DNA of 64,000 nt, from assembly GCA_963824985.1 (NCBI GenBank), contig CAWGRQ010000023.1, positions 7,263-71,262 on the forward strand, given 5' to 3'. Below the pieces are notes generated by a model. The model searched no databases. It had not been told where the DNA came from and saw only the letters and a list, made by a program, of their open reading frames with translations. The translations under genes and the position numbers were made by a program. Positions 9,263 through 19,092 of this stretch are shown in pieces (position 1 is the stretch's first letter; every line of letters starts with the position of its first letter). Source of the DNA: JAFNAG01 sp963824985. Its GTDB lineage: Bacteria; Acidobacteriota; UBA6911.

Positions 9263-10366
9263 TTGATCGCGGGATGTGCCGTGGATAGTGGGATTGCATG
9301 CGTGGAAGTCAAACGGAAGGACGACCCACGCCTTCCGACGCGGGTAAAGCCCGGCATAAAACGGGTCTGCAAGCCGGTGCGCGACTGCTCCCAGAGGTGG
9401 CGCCGCGGGTTTCAGATTGTCTTCCTCCTGTTGAATCTTGCCATCGGTTTTCAGTTCTATCTTTTCATCCGCTATTTCGAATCGGCGGGTGGGTCGCAAC
9501 CAATCCCCCGACCTCCCGGCGTCGACGGCTGGCTGCCGATCGGCGGTATGATGAATCTCAAATACGCTCTGGGGACAGGGAACATTCCTGCCATCCACCC
9601 CGCTGCCATGGTTCTGCTTGTGGCGTTTCTCCTGATGTCGCTCTTTTTCCGGAAGGCATTCTGCGGCTGGCTCTGTCCGATCGGAACCCTGTCGGAAGGA
9701 TTATGGAAACTCGGCAGAAAATATTTCAACTATAACTGGAGCCTGCCGAACTGGGCCGATCTTCCGCTGCGCAGCCTGAAATACATTCTCTTCGGACTGT
9801 TTCTCTACGCCGTCGCAAGCATGCCGGTTGCCTCCCTTCAGGGTTTTCTCGAGAGTCCCTATTTCAAGGTCGCCGACGTGAAGATGCTGAATTTCTTCCG
9901 CTACATGGGATCGACCGCGGCGATCACACTCGTCGTTCTGGCCGGGCTCTCCGTGCTGGTGAAAAACTTCTGGTGCCGGTATCTTTGCCCCTATGGCGCG
10001 TTGATGGGGCTGGCATCGCTGATCAGCCCGTCGGGAATCCGCCGCGATCCGCAAGTATGCATCGACTGCGCCAGATGCGCCCGGTCTTGCCCAGCGCTGC
10101 TGCCGGTAGACCGACTGCTTGCGGTTCGATCTCCGGAATGCATGGCCTGCATGGAGTGCGTGGCCGTTTGCCCGGCGCGCGGCGCGCTGCAGATGTCGCT
10201 CCCCGGGCTTCGCCCCCTGCCCCCCTGGATGTTTGCCGCCGGCATCGCCGCCGTCTTTCTGGGGATCGTCCTGATAGCCGGATTCGCCGGTGTCTGGCAG
10301 ACCCGGATTCCCGACGAGGTCTATTTTCAGCTGATTCCCAGGGTGCAGGAATTCATTCATCCCTGA
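9263..10366 (+). CDS. NapH/CcoG-type membrane polyferredoxin
   Basis: An integral membrane iron-sulfur protein of up to 367 residues. About five or six hydrophobic segments are visible (for example FQIVFLLLNLAIGFQFYLF and AAMVLLVAFLLMSLFF). Two cytoplasmic-loop motifs, CGWLCPIGTL and CRYLCPYGAL, are the paired CxxxCP signatures of the NapH/MauN/RdxA family. They are followed by two 4Fe-4S clusters, CIDCARCARSCP and CMACMECVAVCP. Relatives pass electrons from quinol to periplasmic reductases or help assemble metal enzymes. No nap, nos or cco genes are nearby, so the partner is unknown. The start is uncertain: TTG 9263, GTG 9281 and GTG 9302 are all in frame and none has a good ribosome site. 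Confidence 0.8.
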   Translation: MIAGCAVDSGIACVEVKRKDDPRLPTRVKPGIKRVCKPVRDCSQRWRRGFQIVFLLLNLAIGFQFYLFIRYFESAGGSQPIPRPPGVDGWLPIGGMMNLKYALGTGNIPAIHPAAMVLLVAFLLMSLFFRKAFCGWLCPIGTLSEGLWKLGRKYFNYNWSLPNWADLPLRSLKYILFGLFLYAVASMPVASLQGFLESPYFKVADVKMLNFFRYMGSTAAITLVVLAGLSVLVKNFWCRYLCPYGALMGLASLISPSGIRRDPQVCIDCARCARSCPALLPVDRLLAVRSPECMACMECVAVCPARGALQMSLPGLRPLPPWMFAAGIAAVFLGIVLIAGFAGVWQTRIPDEVYFQLIPRVQEFIHP

Positions 10367-10410
10367 CCCCCCACTCTTTGCCTCCGCTTCCATTTTTTGG
10401 CGCCCCGCAT

Positions 10411-10438
10411 TTGACAAGTCCGCTTTGCGATTTATATT
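10411..10438 (+). promoter_or_regulatory. Housekeeping-type promoter of groESL
   Basis: TTGACA at 10411-10416 and TATATT at 10433-10438 are separated by 16 bp, a near-consensus sigma-70 promoter placed just before the CIRCE operator and the groES gene. Confidence 0.75.
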
Positions 10439-10439
10439 A

Positions 10440-10466
10440 TTAGCACTCGCCATGGTCGAGTGCTAA
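10440..10466 (+). promoter_or_regulatory. CIRCE operator (HrcA site)
   Basis: A perfect TTAGCACTC-N9-GAGTGCTAA inverted repeat, matching the CIRCE consensus exactly. It sits directly after the -10 element and about 55 bp before the groES start, the normal place for HrcA repression of chaperonin genes. hrcA itself is not in this window. Confidence 0.97.
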
Positions 10467-10521
10467 TCAGATGCTGGAATGCCGTATCAGGGGCTTTTGA
10501 ATGAAAAGGAGATCTAAAGGT

Positions 10522-10818
10522 ATGAAAATCAGGCCTTTGCACGATCGTGTGCTTCTAAAGCGATTTGAGGAAAAGGAAGTGGTTAAGGGCGGGATCATCA
10601 TCCCGGACACGGCCAAGGAAAAGCCGATGGAGGGAGAGGTGATCGCGGTCGGCCCGGGAAAGATGCTGGATGACGGCAAGCGGTCGCCTATCGACGTCAA
10701 GGCGGGAGACCGGGTGCTGTTCGGCAAATACGCCGGGACCGAGATCAAGATTGATGACGAGGAACTCGTAATCATGCGCGAGGAAGAGATCCTGGCGGTG
10801 CTGGCAAAAGGGAAGTAA
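10522..10818 (+). CDS. groS: Co-chaperonin GroES
   Basis: A 98-residue GroES, the usual length. It starts MKIRPLHDRVLLKR and contains the mobile-loop region (KGGIIIPDTAKEKPMEG) and the C-terminal EEILAVLAKGK. The ATG at 10522 is chosen because AAGGAGAT lies about 9 nt upstream; an in-frame ATG at 10501 would add seven residues lying on that ribosome site. It caps the GroEL cage during protein folding. Regulated by the CIRCE element upstream and co-transcribed with groEL. Confidence 0.97.
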   Translation: MKIRPLHDRVLLKRFEEKEVVKGGIIIPDTAKEKPMEGEVIAVGPGKMLDDGKRSPIDVKAGDRVLFGKYAGTEIKIDDEELVIMREEEILAVLAKGK

Positions 10819-10874
10819 GCGGATCCAGAGAATCGGGTCATAGAAACTGAAGAATTGGGAAGGAGCGAAAATTT

Positions 10875-12500
<1,626 letters not shown>

Positions 12501-12531
12501 ATTCCGCTTTGCATCCTGGACCCTCTCAGAG

Positions 12532-12554
12532 GCCCGGAGATCCGATCTCCGGGC
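12532..12554 (+). terminator. Hairpin downstream of groEL
   Basis: GCCCGGAGATC, one unpaired base, then GATCTCCGGGC form an 11-bp palindrome 31 bp after the groEL stop, followed by only a short T-poor tail (TTCTG). It probably ends the groESL transcript, though it is not a classic U-tract terminator. Confidence 0.65.
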
Positions 12555-12599
12555 TTCTGCCACAGTAACGATTCTCCCGGGGTGGAGGATCGGCATTTC

Positions 12600-12930
12600 C
12601 CCGGAAGCCTGTTCCGAAAATAAGCCAAATCAGGCGCGGGCAGGCGCCTCCTAGCCTGGACCTGGACCTGGACCTGGACTTAGACCTGGACCTGGTCTGA
12701 TGCGGACGAGGTCCACGTCAAGGACGAGGTCGAGGTTTAAGTCGGAGTCTGCATATCGCGATGCCCATTTTCATGCGTCACCGGGTGCGCCATAGCGCAT
12801 GAGGAGCTGCTCCGAAAATAGCTCTTTGCGCCCTCGCGCCCTTGCGTCATTGCGTTAAAAAAATCAACGCAAGGACGCAAAGCCAAAGGATTTTCATGCG
12901 TCACCGGGTGCGCCACAGGCCCATGGATTA
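12600..12930. repeat. Composite repeat island (direct repeats separated by palindromes)
   Basis: Three types of unit are interleaved. A ~55-bp repeat beginning TTTTCATGCGTCACCGGG and containing GTGCGCCA occurs at about 12765-12821 and again at 12889-12930, with a partial copy (GCCTGTTCCGAAAATAAG) near 12607. Between the copies lie two unrelated palindromes. One is built from iterated CTGGAC hexamers (arms about 12655-12695 and 12704-12749). The other is built from CTTTGCG/CGCAAAG blocks (arms 12824-12856 and 12866-12882). The same ~55-bp unit recurs at 52498 and at 62114-62360. No gene is present. The last copy ends about 20 bp from the stop codon of the lactate permease gene. Confidence 0.75.
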
Positions 12931-12951
12931 CTGCTTCATGAATGATGCGGG

Positions 12952-14577
12952 CTAGGGAGCCCACTGCGGGAACACATACGCATAGATCATCGTGATCAGG
13001 CCGATGATGGATGCCAGGATCACGCTGTGCCTGAGAGTGAATCGAAAGAGCTTCGATTCCTCCTCCGGCTTCATCCCGGTTGCTGCCGCCGCGACCGCAA
13101 TGCTTTGCAGGCTGATCATTTTCCCCATCACCCCGCCGCTTGAGTTGCCTGCCGCCATCAGCACCGGATTGAGTCCAAGCCGCCCGGCGGTGACCACCTG
13201 AAGATTGCCGAACAGGGCGTTGGCCGATGTGTCGGATCCGGTGAGAAACACGCCCAGCCATCCAAGCAGGGCGCTGAAAAAGGGGAACACCCGGCCCGTG
13301 GCCGCGAATGCGAGGCCGAGGGTAGCCGTGGCGCCCGAATAATTCATCAGAAACGCCAGGGCCAGCACGGAGGCGATCGTAAGTGTGGGAAACGCAAGCT
13401 GCCGGGCCGTCTGTCCCACAACCCTGCCGAACCGCACCGGGGACATGCCCAGCAGGAGTGCCGATGCGAGGGCGGCGATCAGGCATGCGGTCCCGGAAGC
13501 AGATAACCAGTTGAGCTTGAAGATTGCGTCATACGCGACCGGGACGGCCACAGCCGGTGGCATGCGCTGAACCAGGTTGTGCAGTCCAGGCCAGGTGAAG
13601 GTGACGGTCGCCGCGTTCAGCCAGCTCTGCATCGGCCCCCAGCCCCAGGCCAGAACGCAAAGCACCAGGAACAGGTATGGCGCCCAGGCGCGCAACAAAC
13701 CGGATTTGGTGTAGGCGCGCGGGCAATCCGGCGTGGGGCCGTTTCCCGGCAGTTGGAAGCTGTCTTTGGGCTTCCACAGGATGAATAGCGCTACCAGGGT
13801 TCCGAGGGCCGCGAGCGAGCTCAGGATGTCGGTCAGCTGCGGACCCAGGAGGTTGGATACCAGCAGCTGCACACCGGCAAAAGATACTCCGCACAGCACC
13901 ACCGCCGGGAGCACGCCCCGCAGTCCACGCCAGCCGCCCATGACGGCAACCAGGTAGGCCGGGATTATGAGGGACACCGGCGCGCAGATCCGGCCTACGC
14001 CGGCGCTGAGGCGGTCCATGGGGAGTCCGGTCACCCCGGCGAGGGTGAGGATGGGGATGCCGATGGATCCGAAGGCGACCGGGGCCGTGTTGGCCAGGAG
14101 GCAGATTGCGGCCGCATAGAACGGGGGAAATCCAAGCCCGGCGAGCATCGCCGAAGACACCGCCACCGGCGTGCCAAAGCCGGCCGCCCCTTCGATAAAG
14201 GCGCCGAAGGCGAAGGCGATCAGCAGCGCCTGCAGGCGCCGGTCCGCGGTCAGCGACGCCACCGAATCGCGAACTACATCGAACTGTCCCGTCTCCACCG
14301 TGATGCGATAGAGCAGGATGGCGCTGAAAACCACCCAGCCGATCGGGAAAAGCCCGAATGCCGCACCGAAAGCGGCTGCACTGGCCATCAGGCCAGCAGG
14401 CATGCCGTATCCGAACCGGGCAACGAGGGCTGCGGCTCCGACTCCCGCCAGCCCCGCAATCCAGGCCGGTTTCCGTTTTACCCCCAGAAGATAAAGCAGG
14501 GAGAATATCGGGAGGGTGGCCACCAGGGCTGAGATTCCAAGACTATCCGCAACGGGTGCATAATCCTGCTGCCACAT
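12952..14577 (-). CDS. lldP: L-lactate/glycolate permease (LctP family)
   Basis: A 541-residue multi-pass inner-membrane transporter with about 12-14 hydrophobic helices. Family hallmarks include FAFGAFIEGAAGFGTPVAVS, NTAPVAFGSIGIPI, and near the end TGSDTSANALFGNLQ and AAGNSSGGVMGKMIS. Members import lactate or glycolate with protons. Upstream on the same strand, 52 bp away, is a PcaD-like hydrolase, so the two may be co-transcribed. No lactate dehydrogenase or glycolate oxidase gene is adjacent, so the substrate is assigned from the family only. Confidence 0.92.
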   Translation of the reverse strand: MWQQDYAPVADSLGISALVATLPIFSLLYLLGVKRKPAWIAGLAGVGAAALVARFGYGMPAGLMASAAAFGAAFGLFPIGWVVFSAILLYRITVETGQFDVVRDSVASLTADRRLQALLIAFAFGAFIEGAAGFGTPVAVSSAMLAGLGFPPFYAAAICLLANTAPVAFGSIGIPILTLAGVTGLPMDRLSAGVGRICAPVSLIIPAYLVAVMGGWRGLRGVLPAVVLCGVSFAGVQLLVSNLLGPQLTDILSSLAALGTLVALFILWKPKDSFQLPGNGPTPDCPRAYTKSGLLRAWAPYLFLVLCVLAWGWGPMQSWLNAATVTFTWPGLHNLVQRMPPAVAVPVAYDAIFKLNWLSASGTACLIAALASALLLGMSPVRFGRVVGQTARQLAFPTLTIASVLALAFLMNYSGATATLGLAFAATGRVFPFFSALLGWLGVFLTGSDTSANALFGNLQVVTAGRLGLNPVLMAAGNSSGGVMGKMISLQSIAVAAAATGMKPEEESKLFRFTLRHSVILASIIGLITMIYAYVFPQWAP

Positions 14578-14629
14578 GAACGATCGTCCTCAGGAATGGG
14601 GGTGAGACCCAAAACCGCATCGCTTCTGA

Positions 14630-15436
14630 TCATGGCCGTGGCACCGGAGCAACTCGGGTCAGAAACGAGGTCACCGCCCGGTTGAAGGCGTCGGGCTGTT
14701 CCAGGTTTGACAGGTGCGAAGCTTCGGGAATGATCACCAACTCGGAACCGTGAATCTGTCCCTGGATCTCCCGGGACATCGCGACCGGAGTGCCCGGGTC
14801 CTCCTCCCCCACGACAATGAGCGTCTCCAACCTGACTCCGTGCAGGCGTGCGGTCAAGTCAAGGGGAGCGATGGCCTGGCAACAGCCGGCATACCCCGCC
14901 GGCGGGGTCTTCCGGATCATGCCGCGTACCTTTTCGACGACACCGGTTTGAGTTTTTCGGAAGCCCGGAGTGAACCATCTCGTGATGGTTGGCTCGACCA
15001 GGGGCTCCATCCCCTCCTGCAAGGAGATCTTGATCCGCTCATCCCAAAGCGGCCGCGTTTCAGGCAGGATGCGGCTGGTGGTGTCGCACAGCAACAGGCT
15101 GGCCAGACATTGCGGCTCCCGGAGGGCGAGGACCTGGCCGATCATCCCCCCCAGCGACAGACCCAGGAAGTGGACCCTGTCGATCCCAAGCGCCTTCAGA
15201 AGTCCGGCTGCCTGTTCCGCCAGTTTGTCGAGCGTATAGGGGCCTGCCGGGGCATCCGTGCCGCCGTGCCCCAGGATATCATAGCGCACCACACGATAAT
15301 TGCGGGCCAGTTCCGCCACCTGCGGATCCCATTGACTGAGGTCGGCTGCCAGCGAATGGCTCATTAGAACGACAGGGGCCGAATCGGGACCCTCAATCTC
15401 GTATTTGACCTGGTTGCCGCCGACGTTGATATTCAT
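14630..15436 (-). CDS. Alpha/beta hydrolase, 3-oxoadipate enol-lactonase-like
   Basis: A 268-residue alpha/beta-hydrolase. The start at 15436 (MNINVGGNQVKYEIEG) is preceded by GGAGGG seven bases upstream. The nucleophile elbow GLSLGG places Ser94; the acid is in VVGEEDPGTP and the histidine in EASHLSNLEQP. The overall pattern (MSHSLAADLSQWDPQV, VVRYDILGHGGTDAP, GPYTLDKLAEQ) resembles PcaD enol-lactonases of the beta-ketoadipate pathway. No other pca genes are near, so a different ester or lactone substrate is quite possible. It lies upstream of, and on the same strand as, the lactate permease gene. Confidence 0.8.
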   Translation of the reverse strand: MNINVGGNQVKYEIEGPDSAPVVLMSHSLAADLSQWDPQVAELARNYRVVRYDILGHGGTDAPAGPYTLDKLAEQAAGLLKALGIDRVHFLGLSLGGMIGQVLALREPQCLASLLLCDTTSRILPETRPLWDERIKISLQEGMEPLVEPTITRWFTPGFRKTQTGVVEKVRGMIRKTPPAGYAGCCQAIAPLDLTARLHGVRLETLIVVGEEDPGTPVAMSREIQGQIHGSELVIIPEASHLSNLEQPDAFNRAVTSFLTRVAPVPRP

Positions 15437-15802
15437 GATTACACCCTCCGGGGGTCGGAATCTGCGGACCGGTCGGTCCGATGGGTTCATCATAGCAAAG
15501 TTACCGTCTCCCTGGGGCCCAATCGCTGTGCGAGATGCAGAAATGCCGGTCCTGGATTGGCAGATCACGAAAGCGCGACCCCGACAAAAACCGAGTAGCG
15601 GCCCGAAACCCGCGCCAGCCGCGATCCTCATGCGGGCGACCGCATGAGGTGGCGGCTCGCGGACATATGTTCTGCCGTCCCCGGTCGTGTGCTACCATGA
15701 TCTCTATTTGTTTGGCGCCGCGGGTCTCGGCCATGGCCAGGACAATCGGCAGGTTCATGGATCAAGCGGCCGGGGCGCGTGCGGCTCCGGAATGGGATAT
15801 CG

Positions 15803-17191
15803 ATGAAAGCGAAGGCCACAAAGAGGACTTTGGTTCTTCCGGGCATACTGATTCTGGCGCTCTTGAGTCTAGGTGCGTGGATCGGAGCCGAAATTTTTCT
15901 GGTCGGCCCTCCACCCCTGATCAACATTCAGCCCGCGATCCCGGTCATCGGGAAACGAACCCCGGTCACCATCGAAATCGTCGAGCCAAAGAGAGGCTTG
16001 AGTTTTGTACGGGTCGAATTCGTCCAGGGGGATCGAATCGAAACCCTGGCCACCAAGAACTACGCCCTCCCGGCGGCTCTGGCGTTCTGGAGTGAGCGCA
16101 CCGCCAGGGACAAGATTCAGGTCCCGGTGGGACGCGAGACGATTTCGGGGCTGAAGGCCGGCGAAGCAACGATCCGCGTGATCGCAGGCCGCGCCGGTAC
16201 CTGGTTGCGGAATCCGGATCCGGCCCGCCAGGAAATCCGGCTGCCCGTCCGACTCTCGCCGCCATCGCTGCAAGTGCTCTCCACCCAGACGTATGTCGTG
16301 CAAGGGGGGAGCGAAGCGGTAGTCTATCGGGTCGGTGAATCTTCCGTCCGCGACGGAGTGCGCGCCGGTACCCGGTGGTTTCCCGGATATCCGCTGCCAG
16401 GGGGAGGCAAGGGCGATCGCTTTGCCCTTTTTGCGGTTCCATACGACATGTCTTCTCCGGCCGTGAGGCTGGTGGCCTCCGATGCCGCCGAAAATGAGGC
16501 GGAGGTAGCCTTTGTCGATCAGTTCTTCCCGAAAAAATTCCGCGAAGATGAGGTCAGCCTGTCCGACGCCTTTCTCGGAAAAGTGGTCCCCGAAATCATG
16601 GGACAGACTCCGGATTTTTCCGACCACGGCAATCTGCTCGACAACTACCTTGCCATCAACCAGGATCTGCGCCAGAAGGATGCCGCAATCCTCCAGGAAC
16701 TGGCCGGGCAGTCGCGCCCGGAAATCCTCTGGAACCGGCCGTTTCTTCAAATGAGGAACGGGAAGGTCATGGCCGGTTTCGCCGATGCCCGAACCTACAA
16801 CTATCAGGGCCGCGTGGTCGACCACCAGACCCATCTCGGCTACGATCTTGCAGCCACCCGCCATGCTCCCGTGCCAGCCTCGAACGATGGAGTCGTGCTG
16901 CTGGCCAGATACTTCGGCATTTACGGCAATGCCGTTCTGATCGACCACGGCTGCGGCGTCATGAGTTTGTACGGTCACCTGTCTTCCATTGACGTCACGC
17001 AGGGCCAGACGGTCGCGCGCGGCGATGTTATCGGCCATTCAGGGGAAACGGGCCTGGCAGGCGGCGACCATCTCCACTTTGCCATCATCCTCCAGGGCTT
17101 GCCGGTGAACCCCGTGGAATGGTGGGATGGGCGCTGGATCAGCAACCGGATCGCGCGCAAATTGGGACCGGGATTCCCATTTTCCGAGTAA
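15803..17191 (+). CDS. Membrane-anchored M23 (LytM) metallopeptidase
   Basis: A 462-residue envelope protein. ATG 15803 is taken, as the residues that follow (MKAKATKRTLVLP, then a hydrophobic stretch to about residue 30) form a signal anchor; a GTG eight codons earlier is also in frame. The middle region (about 40-290) is extracytoplasmic and beta-rich, without a named domain. The C-terminal ~130 residues are a peptidase M23 domain: HLGYDLAATRHAPVPA, IDHGCGVMSLYGHLSSI and GGDHLHFAII supply the zinc ligands and catalytic histidines. It should cleave peptidoglycan cross-bridges, or activate an amidase if inactive. A REP-like repeat follows its stop codon by 12 bp. Confidence 0.88.
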   Translation: MKAKATKRTLVLPGILILALLSLGAWIGAEIFLVGPPPLINIQPAIPVIGKRTPVTIEIVEPKRGLSFVRVEFVQGDRIETLATKNYALPAALAFWSERTARDKIQVPVGRETISGLKAGEATIRVIAGRAGTWLRNPDPARQEIRLPVRLSPPSLQVLSTQTYVVQGGSEAVVYRVGESSVRDGVRAGTRWFPGYPLPGGGKGDRFALFAVPYDMSSPAVRLVASDAAENEAEVAFVDQFFPKKFREDEVSLSDAFLGKVVPEIMGQTPDFSDHGNLLDNYLAINQDLRQKDAAILQELAGQSRPEILWNRPFLQMRNGKVMAGFADARTYNYQGRVVDHQTHLGYDLAATRHAPVPASNDGVVLLARYFGIYGNAVLIDHGCGVMSLYGHLSSIDVTQGQTVARGDVIGHSGETGLAGGDHLHFAIILQGLPVNPVEWWDGRWISNRIARKLGPGFPFSE

Positions 17192-17202
17192 AACCCCGTC
17201 GC

Positions 17203-17282
17203 AAAAAAGGGGACATTCCGAATTTCTCCATAACTTGTTGTCTGGCAGTGGGAAAGCCAGAAATTCGGAATGTCCCCTTTTT
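17203..17282. repeat. GGGGACATTCCGAATTTC inverted-repeat element (copy 1)
   Basis: An 80-bp element. The left arm, a run of A then GGGGACATTCCGAATTTC, spans 17203-17226 and its complement spans 17260-17282. The loop shares TAACTTG and CAG with the copy at 51372-51450, so this is a mobile or amplified family and not a chance hairpin. It lies just after the M23 gene and may act as a bidirectional terminator. Confidence 0.85.
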
Positions 17283-17293
17283 GCGGCATTGAA

Positions 17294-17340
17294 ACTTTAT
17301 ATTATAAAGTACTTGACATAATAATTATTGTCATGATACA
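17294..17340 (+). promoter_or_regulatory. Palindromic operator and promoter of the wHTH-uppS operon
   Basis: ACTTTATA-T-TATAAAGT (17294-17310) is a perfect 17-bp palindrome. It is followed at once by TTGACA (17313-17318) and a second AT-rich dyad centred on AATAATTATT. A weak -10 would fall near 17335-17341. The first gene begins at 17369 and a winged-helix regulator is the second gene, so autoregulation through one of these dyads is likely. This is an inference from layout. Confidence 0.55.
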
Positions 17341-17368
17341 AACGCACATCTAACGAGGAGGGAGGGCT

Positions 17369-17974
17369 GTGGTGGATCCAACCAGTTCGGAAACGGCTCG
17401 CGAAAATCTCCAGTACATTCGCCGGACGCTGGATGCTGCCGGGCGCTTCACTGCGGTGCCGGGGTGGGGGCTGATGGCGGCCGGCATCGTGGCCGTCGGC
17501 GGAGTCGGATTTAATCTTCTGGTTACGGGCGCTCCTTGGGACGTAGGGACGCTCCAGGAGCTGGCGCTTCAAACCTGGGGGGTTGTGCTCGGCATTTCTC
17601 TCGCCATCGTATCGTATGGCATTTATCGCAAATCGCTTCAGACCGGCACCCGGCTGCAGGCGCCGTTGGTGCGCAAGCTCCTCTGGAGTTTATGCCCGGC
17701 ACTTTTTGTCGGGGCCATCCTGACCAACCTCGCCGCGCGCAATGGGAGCCTGGGCTGGCTGCCGACAATCTGGCTCGGATGTTACGGTGCGGCCATCACC
17801 AACGGCGGCCAGGTGTCCGTGGCACCGGTGCGTTACCTGGGTCTGGCGCTGCTGGCCACTGCGGCGGGCGCCGCGCTGTCCCCGCCGGGTCTGGGGCTGG
17901 CATGGCTCGCGGCCGGTTTCGGCTGGCTGCACCTGGTCTTCGGCGCCTATATCGCCTGGAGGCACAATGGCTAA
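17369..17974 (+). CDS. Four-to-five-helix membrane protein of unknown function
   Basis: A 201-residue protein starting at GTG 17369 (or the adjacent GTG 17372), with GAGGAGGGAGGG just upstream. After a polar N-terminus (SSETARENLQYIRRTLDAAG) it has hydrophobic helices: WGLMAAGIVAVGGVGFNLLV, WGVVLGISLAIVSYGIY, LLWSLCPALFVGAILTNLA, a Trp-rich segment, and a final WLAAGFGWLHLVFGAYIAW. No catalytic motif is seen. Its stop overlaps the start of the winged-helix gene by 8 bp, so translation is coupled. This pairing suggests a membrane sensor or a transporter controlled by that regulator. Confidence 0.75.
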   Translation: MVDPTSSETARENLQYIRRTLDAAGRFTAVPGWGLMAAGIVAVGGVGFNLLVTGAPWDVGTLQELALQTWGVVLGISLAIVSYGIYRKSLQTGTRLQAPLVRKLLWSLCPALFVGAILTNLAARNGSLGWLPTIWLGCYGAAITNGGQVSVAPVRYLGLALLATAAGAALSPPGLGLAWLAAGFGWLHLVFGAYIAWRHNG

Positions 17975-18347
17975 GAAAAGCAAACCGGCGCGGCCGACGC
18001 CCCACGAACTTGATCCGATGATCCACGAGCGATTGCGGCTGGGTATCTTGTCGGCCCTGGTGGTGCAGGATTCGCTCACCTTCACCGAATTGCGCGAACT
18101 TCTTCATACCAGCGACGGCAACCTGAGTGTCCAGGCGCGCAAACTCGAAGAGGCCGGGTATGTCATCTGCGTCAAAAAATTCGAGGCGCGCAAGCCTAAG
18201 AGCACGTACCGCCTAAGCCCCGTGGGTCGTGCCGCACTGGAGGAGTATCTCGAGAAGCTCGCGGGATTGCTCCCGGGTCTTGAGCGTCTGCGCGGCGCGG
18301 CCGGCTCGATCCGCACCGGAATTAATCCCCTGCCAACCCACAGCTGA
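17967..18347 (+). CDS. Winged-helix transcriptional regulator (HTH_27/ArsR-like)
   Basis: A 126-residue DNA-binding protein. The core DPMIHERLRLGILSALVV, SLTFTELRELLHTSDGNLSV and ARKLEEAGYVICVKKF, then KSTYRLSPVGRAALEEYLEK, matches the compact winged-helix family (PF13601-type) that often sits next to small membrane proteins. ATG 17967 lies inside the end of the preceding gene (ATGGCTAA holds both start and stop). It is followed after only 6 bp by uppS. It probably binds the palindromes at 17294-17340. Confidence 0.85.
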   Translation: MAKKSKPARPTPHELDPMIHERLRLGILSALVVQDSLTFTELRELLHTSDGNLSVQARKLEEAGYVICVKKFEARKPKSTYRLSPVGRAALEEYLEKLAGLLPGLERLRGAAGSIRTGINPLPTHS

Positions 18348-18353
18348 GACGAT

Positions 18354-19076
18354 ATGAATCCGATTCGCCACGTAGCCATCATTATGGACGGTAACGGCCG
18401 CTGGGCCGAGCAGCGCGGCTGGGCGCGCTGGAAGGGGCACGAAGCCGGCACGCTCGCCGTGCGGCGCACCATCGAGGCCGCGTGCCGCCTCGAAATTCCG
18501 GTCCTGACCCTGTTCGCATTCTCGAGTGAGAATTGGAAACGCCCCCGGCAGGAGGTGGAGACCCTCTTCCGTTTGTTTCTCCGCTACCTCGATTCCGAGC
18601 TGGATGCCCTGATCAAGAATGGTATCCGGCTTTCGGCCTTCGGTCGGCGGGATCGCATGTCGCCCGCAGTGGTGAAGGCGCTGGCCCGGGTCGAATGCGC
18701 CACCCGCGGCTGCACCTGCCTGCATCTCCGCCTGGCGCTCGACTATGGATCCCGCTATGAAATGGTGGAGGCCGCGCGGATCCTTGCCCGGCAGGCGATG
18801 CGCGGCGACCTGGCGCCTGAGGAGATCACCGAGGGAAAGCTCACCAGCCTGTTGACTCCACCCGAAGTGCCCGACCCCGATCTGGTAATTCGAACGGCGG
18901 GAGAGCAGCGGCTGTCCAATTTTCTGCTCTGGCAGGCGGCCTACGCCGAGCTTTATTTCTGTGCCCGGCTGTGGCCGGACTTCGGCGAGAGCGATCTTCA
19001 GGAAGCCCTGGCGGATTATCATTCCCGAACCCGCAAGTTCGGCGCGCTCCCGTGCGCCAGCGGCGCCATCGCCTGA
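18354..19076 (+). CDS. uppS: Undecaprenyl diphosphate synthase (isoprenyl transferase)
   Basis: A 240-residue cis-prenyltransferase that makes the C55 lipid carrier for cell-wall and LPS sugars. HVAIIMDGNGRWA carries the catalytic Asp12, followed by LTLFAFSSENWKRP, then DPDLVIRTAGEQRLSNFL and WQAAYAELYF. The usual second conserved Gly of RTGGEQR is Ala here, a mild change. It is the third gene of an operon with a membrane protein and a winged-helix regulator, unlike the common frr-uppS-cdsA order. There is no cdsA or dxr nearby, so this may be a second or specially regulated copy. Confidence 0.93.
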   Translation: MNPIRHVAIIMDGNGRWAEQRGWARWKGHEAGTLAVRRTIEAACRLEIPVLTLFAFSSENWKRPRQEVETLFRLFLRYLDSELDALIKNGIRLSAFGRRDRMSPAVVKALARVECATRGCTCLHLRLALDYGSRYEMVEAARILARQAMRGDLAPEEITEGKLTSLLTPPEVPDPDLVIRTAGEQRLSNFLLWQAAYAELYFCARLWPDFGESDLQEALADYHSRTRKFGALPCASGAIA

Positions 19077-19092
19077 GGGTATTCCGGCTCCG

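Noticed and set aside
12655..12749. CTGGAC hexamer run considered as a coding repeat protein or CRISPR
   Set aside because: Both strands have stops, the arms are inverted and pair with each other, and no spacer pattern exists.
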